Assembly (NCBI GenBank): GCA_022599775.1 | Contig: JAHZLQ010000049.1 | Location: forward strand, 1-37,544 | Length of the DNA stretch: 37,544 nt | Source of the DNA: Gammaproteobacteria bacterium | GTDB lineage: Bacteria > Pseudomonadota > Gammaproteobacteria > Nevskiales > Nevskiaceae | Direction of reading: 5' to 3' | Shown here: one piece after another, positions 35,776 to 37,544 of the stretch | Layout: each line of letters opens with the position of its first letter | Numbering within the stretch: the first letter of the stretch is position 1 | The notes under the pieces: model-generated | What the model saw: the letters and a program-made list of their open reading frames with translations, nothing else | Database searches by the model: none | Told to the model about the DNA's origin: nothing | Position numbers and translations under genes: made by a program

Positions 35776-36756
35776 TCAGGCTACGGCGACCGCCTGATCG
35801 GGATCGAAGTCTGTGCCATCGTGCCAACAAGCCCAGGCGATGCGCGCGAGCTTGTTGGCCAGACCGACGGCGGCTTTGTTGTGGCCAACCCTCGCTTTGA
35901 GATCGAGCGCCCAGCGTTGTAGTCCGTTGAGGGGTTTGCCGCCTCGGGCGAGTTGTCCGGCGCGAAGCAGCACGGATCGGGCGCCGTGGATGAGCAGCAT
36001 CCGTGTGTAGACATCTCCGCGTTTGCTGATCCGGCCGAGCGTCCGGCGTTGGCCGCTGGAGCACGCCCGCGGCGTCAGTCCCAGCCAGGACGCCAGATGG
36101 CGTCCGTTCTTGAAATGCTGGGGATCGACCGCACTGGCGACCAGGGCGGTGGAGGTCAAAAGGCCGACACCGCTGATCTGCTGCAGGCACTGGACCGCCG
36201 GATCGTGGCGGGTGAGCGTGGCCAGACGGTTCTCCACGTCGGCGATGCAGGTTTCGAGGGCGCGGATTTCGGTGCCGACGATCTGCAGGCTGTAGCGCCG
36301 ACCGGCACCTCCCCCCCCCAATTCCCGCAACAGGCCGCGCACCGCATTGATTCGCGCAATGCGCGTCTGCTGCCAGCCGCTGCGCAGCCGATGCAGGGCC
36401 TGGATCGCCTGCTGATCCACGGTCTTGACCGCCACCGGCCGAATCTCCGCATCGCGGCTGGCTTGCAGAATCGCCGAGCAGTCCGCCCGGTCGGTCTTGT
36501 TGCGGCGGCGATAAGGCCGCACGTACTGCGCCGGCAGCAACCGCACCGTATGCCCCGCCGCCAACGCCCGGCGCCCCCAGAAATGCGCACCGCCGCAGGC
36601 TTCCATCACCACACAACACCCCGGTGCGGTCGCCAGCAACTCGGCAAAGGCCGAACGGCCCAAGCGATCGCGGCGAACGATGTGGCCCCGAGAATCGGCG
36701 ATCGCGACTTCGATCACGTTCTTTGCCAGATCAACGGCGATGGTCGTAGATTGCAT
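35776..36756 (-). CDS. IS110-family (IS1111 group) transposase
   Basis: The ATG at 36756, preceded by GAGGAG, gives 326 residues. The N-terminal DEDD RuvC-like domain starts TTIAVDLAKNVIEVAI and contains VVMEACGGAHFWGR and RNKTDRADCSAI. A coiled helical middle follows, and the C-terminal Tnp20 domain (GVGLLTSTALVASAVD, WLGLTPRACSSG, SKRGDVYTRMLLIHGAR) carries the serine nucleophile region. GGAHFWGR and KTVDQQAIQALHR favour the IS1111 group over IS110 proper. The protein looks complete. Confidence 0.93.
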   Translation of the reverse strand: MQSTTIAVDLAKNVIEVAIADSRGHIVRRDRLGRSAFAELLATAPGCCVVMEACGGAHFWGRRALAAGHTVRLLPAQYVRPYRRRNKTDRADCSAILQASRDAEIRPVAVKTVDQQAIQALHRLRSGWQQTRIARINAVRGLLRELGGGGAGRRYSLQIVGTEIRALETCIADVENRLATLTRHDPAVQCLQQISGVGLLTSTALVASAVDPQHFKNGRHLASWLGLTPRACSSGQRRTLGRISKRGDVYTRMLLIHGARSVLLRAGQLARGGKPLNGLQRWALDLKARVGHNKAAVGLANKLARIAWACWHDGTDFDPDQAVAVA

Positions 36757-36840
36757 GTCGGACTCCTCTTGCTGGTGAGCTGATGCGAGATACATCCAGC
36801 TTGGCACTCAGATGCCGCACAAAACAGCGGGAGGAGTCCA

Positions 36841-36913
36841 TTCCATCACTCCAGCCGACGTATTTGCCTCCGCTTCGCTGCGGCAAGCCCGCGGCTGAGT
36901 TTGGGCGTTGGGC
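36841..36913 (+). repeat. attC site of cassette 2, right fragment
   Basis: Arm ACTCCAGCCG pairs with CGGCTGAGT, leaving one extrahelical base, and is followed by the core GTTGGGC (36907-36913). Joined to 34109-34118, it rebuilds an ordinary attC of about 80 bp. Confidence 0.8.
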
Positions 36914-36931
36914 CTCAATAAAGGGCTTGTC

Positions 36932-37345
36932 ATGACCATGTGGCACGTTGAGTTCAACACCGATAGGTTTCTTCCGTACCTACCGGAGGAAAGCCAGTCA
37001 AATCCTGGTGTGTATGGCTTTGAACTCGCTCAGTGGCTGTCGGCTGAGCTAATGAAGCGAAAGGTCGTCACGAGCTACCCCGTAGCGGAAGATTGGGGTT
37101 GGTTCATTGAGTACCTGGAAGGCGAAACAGAGCTAATGGTTTGCTGCTCAAGCCAAGCTGAAGATGGCGAGGGCTACAAGGGAAAGCCCATCCAATGGGG
37201 CATGTTCATTAGAGCGCCAGGTGGGCTTTTCAAGCGCCGCAAAGGTCCGGAAACCCAGCGCGCCGTAAAGCTTCTCTCAGAAACAATCAGCACTGCATTT
37301 AAGGAGGCCGGCATTGAGCTTCGTCAAGTTGAGGCCCAACCATAG
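36932..37345 (+). CDS. Cassette 3: EDWGW-motif protein of unknown function
   Basis: The ATG at 36932, after AAAGGG, gives 137 residues; the frame back to 36908 starts inside the attC core. No named family is recognised and no signal or membrane segment is seen. GVYGFELAQWLSAELMKRK and VAEDWGWFIEY align with MYGKALCQYLQAELPRTG and NEDWGWWVAVE of cassette 2, followed by a similar strand (LMVCCSS versus GLCIYSD). The C-terminal halves differ. The codons for its last residues form the outer box of the next attC. Confidence 0.78.
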   Translation: MTMWHVEFNTDRFLPYLPEESQSNPGVYGFELAQWLSAELMKRKVVTSYPVAEDWGWFIEYLEGETELMVCCSSQAEDGEGYKGKPIQWGMFIRAPGGLFKRRKGPETQRAVKLLSETISTAFKEAGIELRQVEAQP

Positions 37346-37411
37346 CTTCAAGCCGACGTCCACGCCTCCGCTGCGCTCCGGCGCGGCCGTGGCTTAAGCT
37401 CGGCGTTGTGC
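37334..37411 (+). repeat. attC site of cassette 3
   Basis: Outer boxes are GCCCAAC (37334-37340) and GTTGTGC (37405-37411; one deviation from GTTRRRY). Arm AGCTTCAAGCC pairs with GGCTTAAGCT, with one extrahelical C. Length is 78 bp. Confidence 0.85.
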
Positions 37412-37420
37412 GTCATGGCG

Positions 37421-37544
37421 CTAATCCTTAATCCCTTTCAGGGTTTCATAGGCTTGCAGCATCGCTACAACATCGCCGCTCATTACCGCTTTGTCGGCAG
37501 CGCGCAGGTCTTGCTCAATCATCGCGGCCCCAAAGGCGCCGGCC
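37421..37544 (-). CDS. Partial reversed gene after cassette 3, unknown
   Basis: The minus-strand frame ends at TAG 37423-37421 and runs off the window. The 40 visible residues (end: VAMLQAYETLKGIKD) are helical and charged; internal Met codons give possible short starts. It lies in reverse to the cassette genes, either as an inverted cassette gene or as the first gene beyond the array. No function is assigned. Confidence 0.45.
   Translation of the reverse strand, partial: AGAFGAAMIEQDLRAADKAVMSGDVVAMLQAYETLKGIKD

Larger units (their letters stand above)
34126..36840 (-). mobile_element. IS1111-type element (IS110 family) inserted in an attC site
   Basis: Subterminal inverted repeats TGGACTCCCCCCGC (34126-34139) and GCGGGAGGAGTCCA (36827-36840) match at 13 of 14 bases and enclose one IS110-family transposase gene. 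Subterminal repeats and a long non-coding region after the transposase stop are marks of the IS1111 group. The true tips probably extend a few bases beyond each repeat. The flanks are the two halves of an attC site, as in the described IS1111-attC group. The element is interrupted by a nested ISL3-family IS (34398-35761 plus one copy of its duplication); without it the IS would be about 1.34 kb. Confidence 0.8.

Overview
The window is a GC-rich chromosomal segment, most likely from a gammaproteobacterium of the Xanthomonadales/Nevskiales kind. That placement is an inference from codon bias, a fused glucosylglycerol-phosphate synthase/phosphatase of the type known from Stenotrophomonas and Pseudomonas, astA, tgt and a chromosomal integron; no marker gene fixes it. 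NhaC and the glucosylglycerol enzyme suggest a salt-exposed organism.

Positions 1-4656 form an accessory stretch. An insertion sequence end has cut a vapC toxin gene. It is followed by an ietAS-type AAA ATPase/subtilisin pair (a known plasmid-stability and anti-phage module), a MITE-like element with perfect 31-bp inverted repeats, and tRNA-Arg(CCT), whose 3' end faces this cargo. Positions 4717-9395 hold a light-sensing operon on the minus strand: a bacteriophytochrome kinase, a CheY-like regulator and a REC-PAS-kinase-REC hybrid. An NhaC antiporter gene follows.

Positions 11135-25267 are the most unusual part. They hold a minus-strand export locus with a TolC-like channel, a periplasmic adaptor, one MacB-type ATPase, six FtsX/MacB-type permeases arranged as three tandem two-gene units, and an NtrC-type regulator with its NtrY-like kinase. 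Both the tolC-like and the adaptor gene have a sigma-54 -24/-12 promoter. Each promoter has a TCCGCGGA-cored palindrome 85-86 bp upstream, across AT-rich DNA. This fits a self-contained, autoregulated envelope-stress or toxic-compound efflux regulon; the substrate is unknown.

Positions 25332-31793 are housekeeping-like: an M20 hydrolase, astA, ggpPS, a glutathione peroxidase and tgt. Positions 31832-37544 are the start of a chromosomal integron. It has a divergent integron integrase, an attI-like junction, a CDF-like transporter cassette, two cassettes encoding related EDWGW-motif proteins of unknown function, and a reversed partial gene. The attC site after cassette 2 is split by an IS1111-type element (IS110 family), which itself carries a nested ISL3-family element with a perfect 8-bp target duplication.
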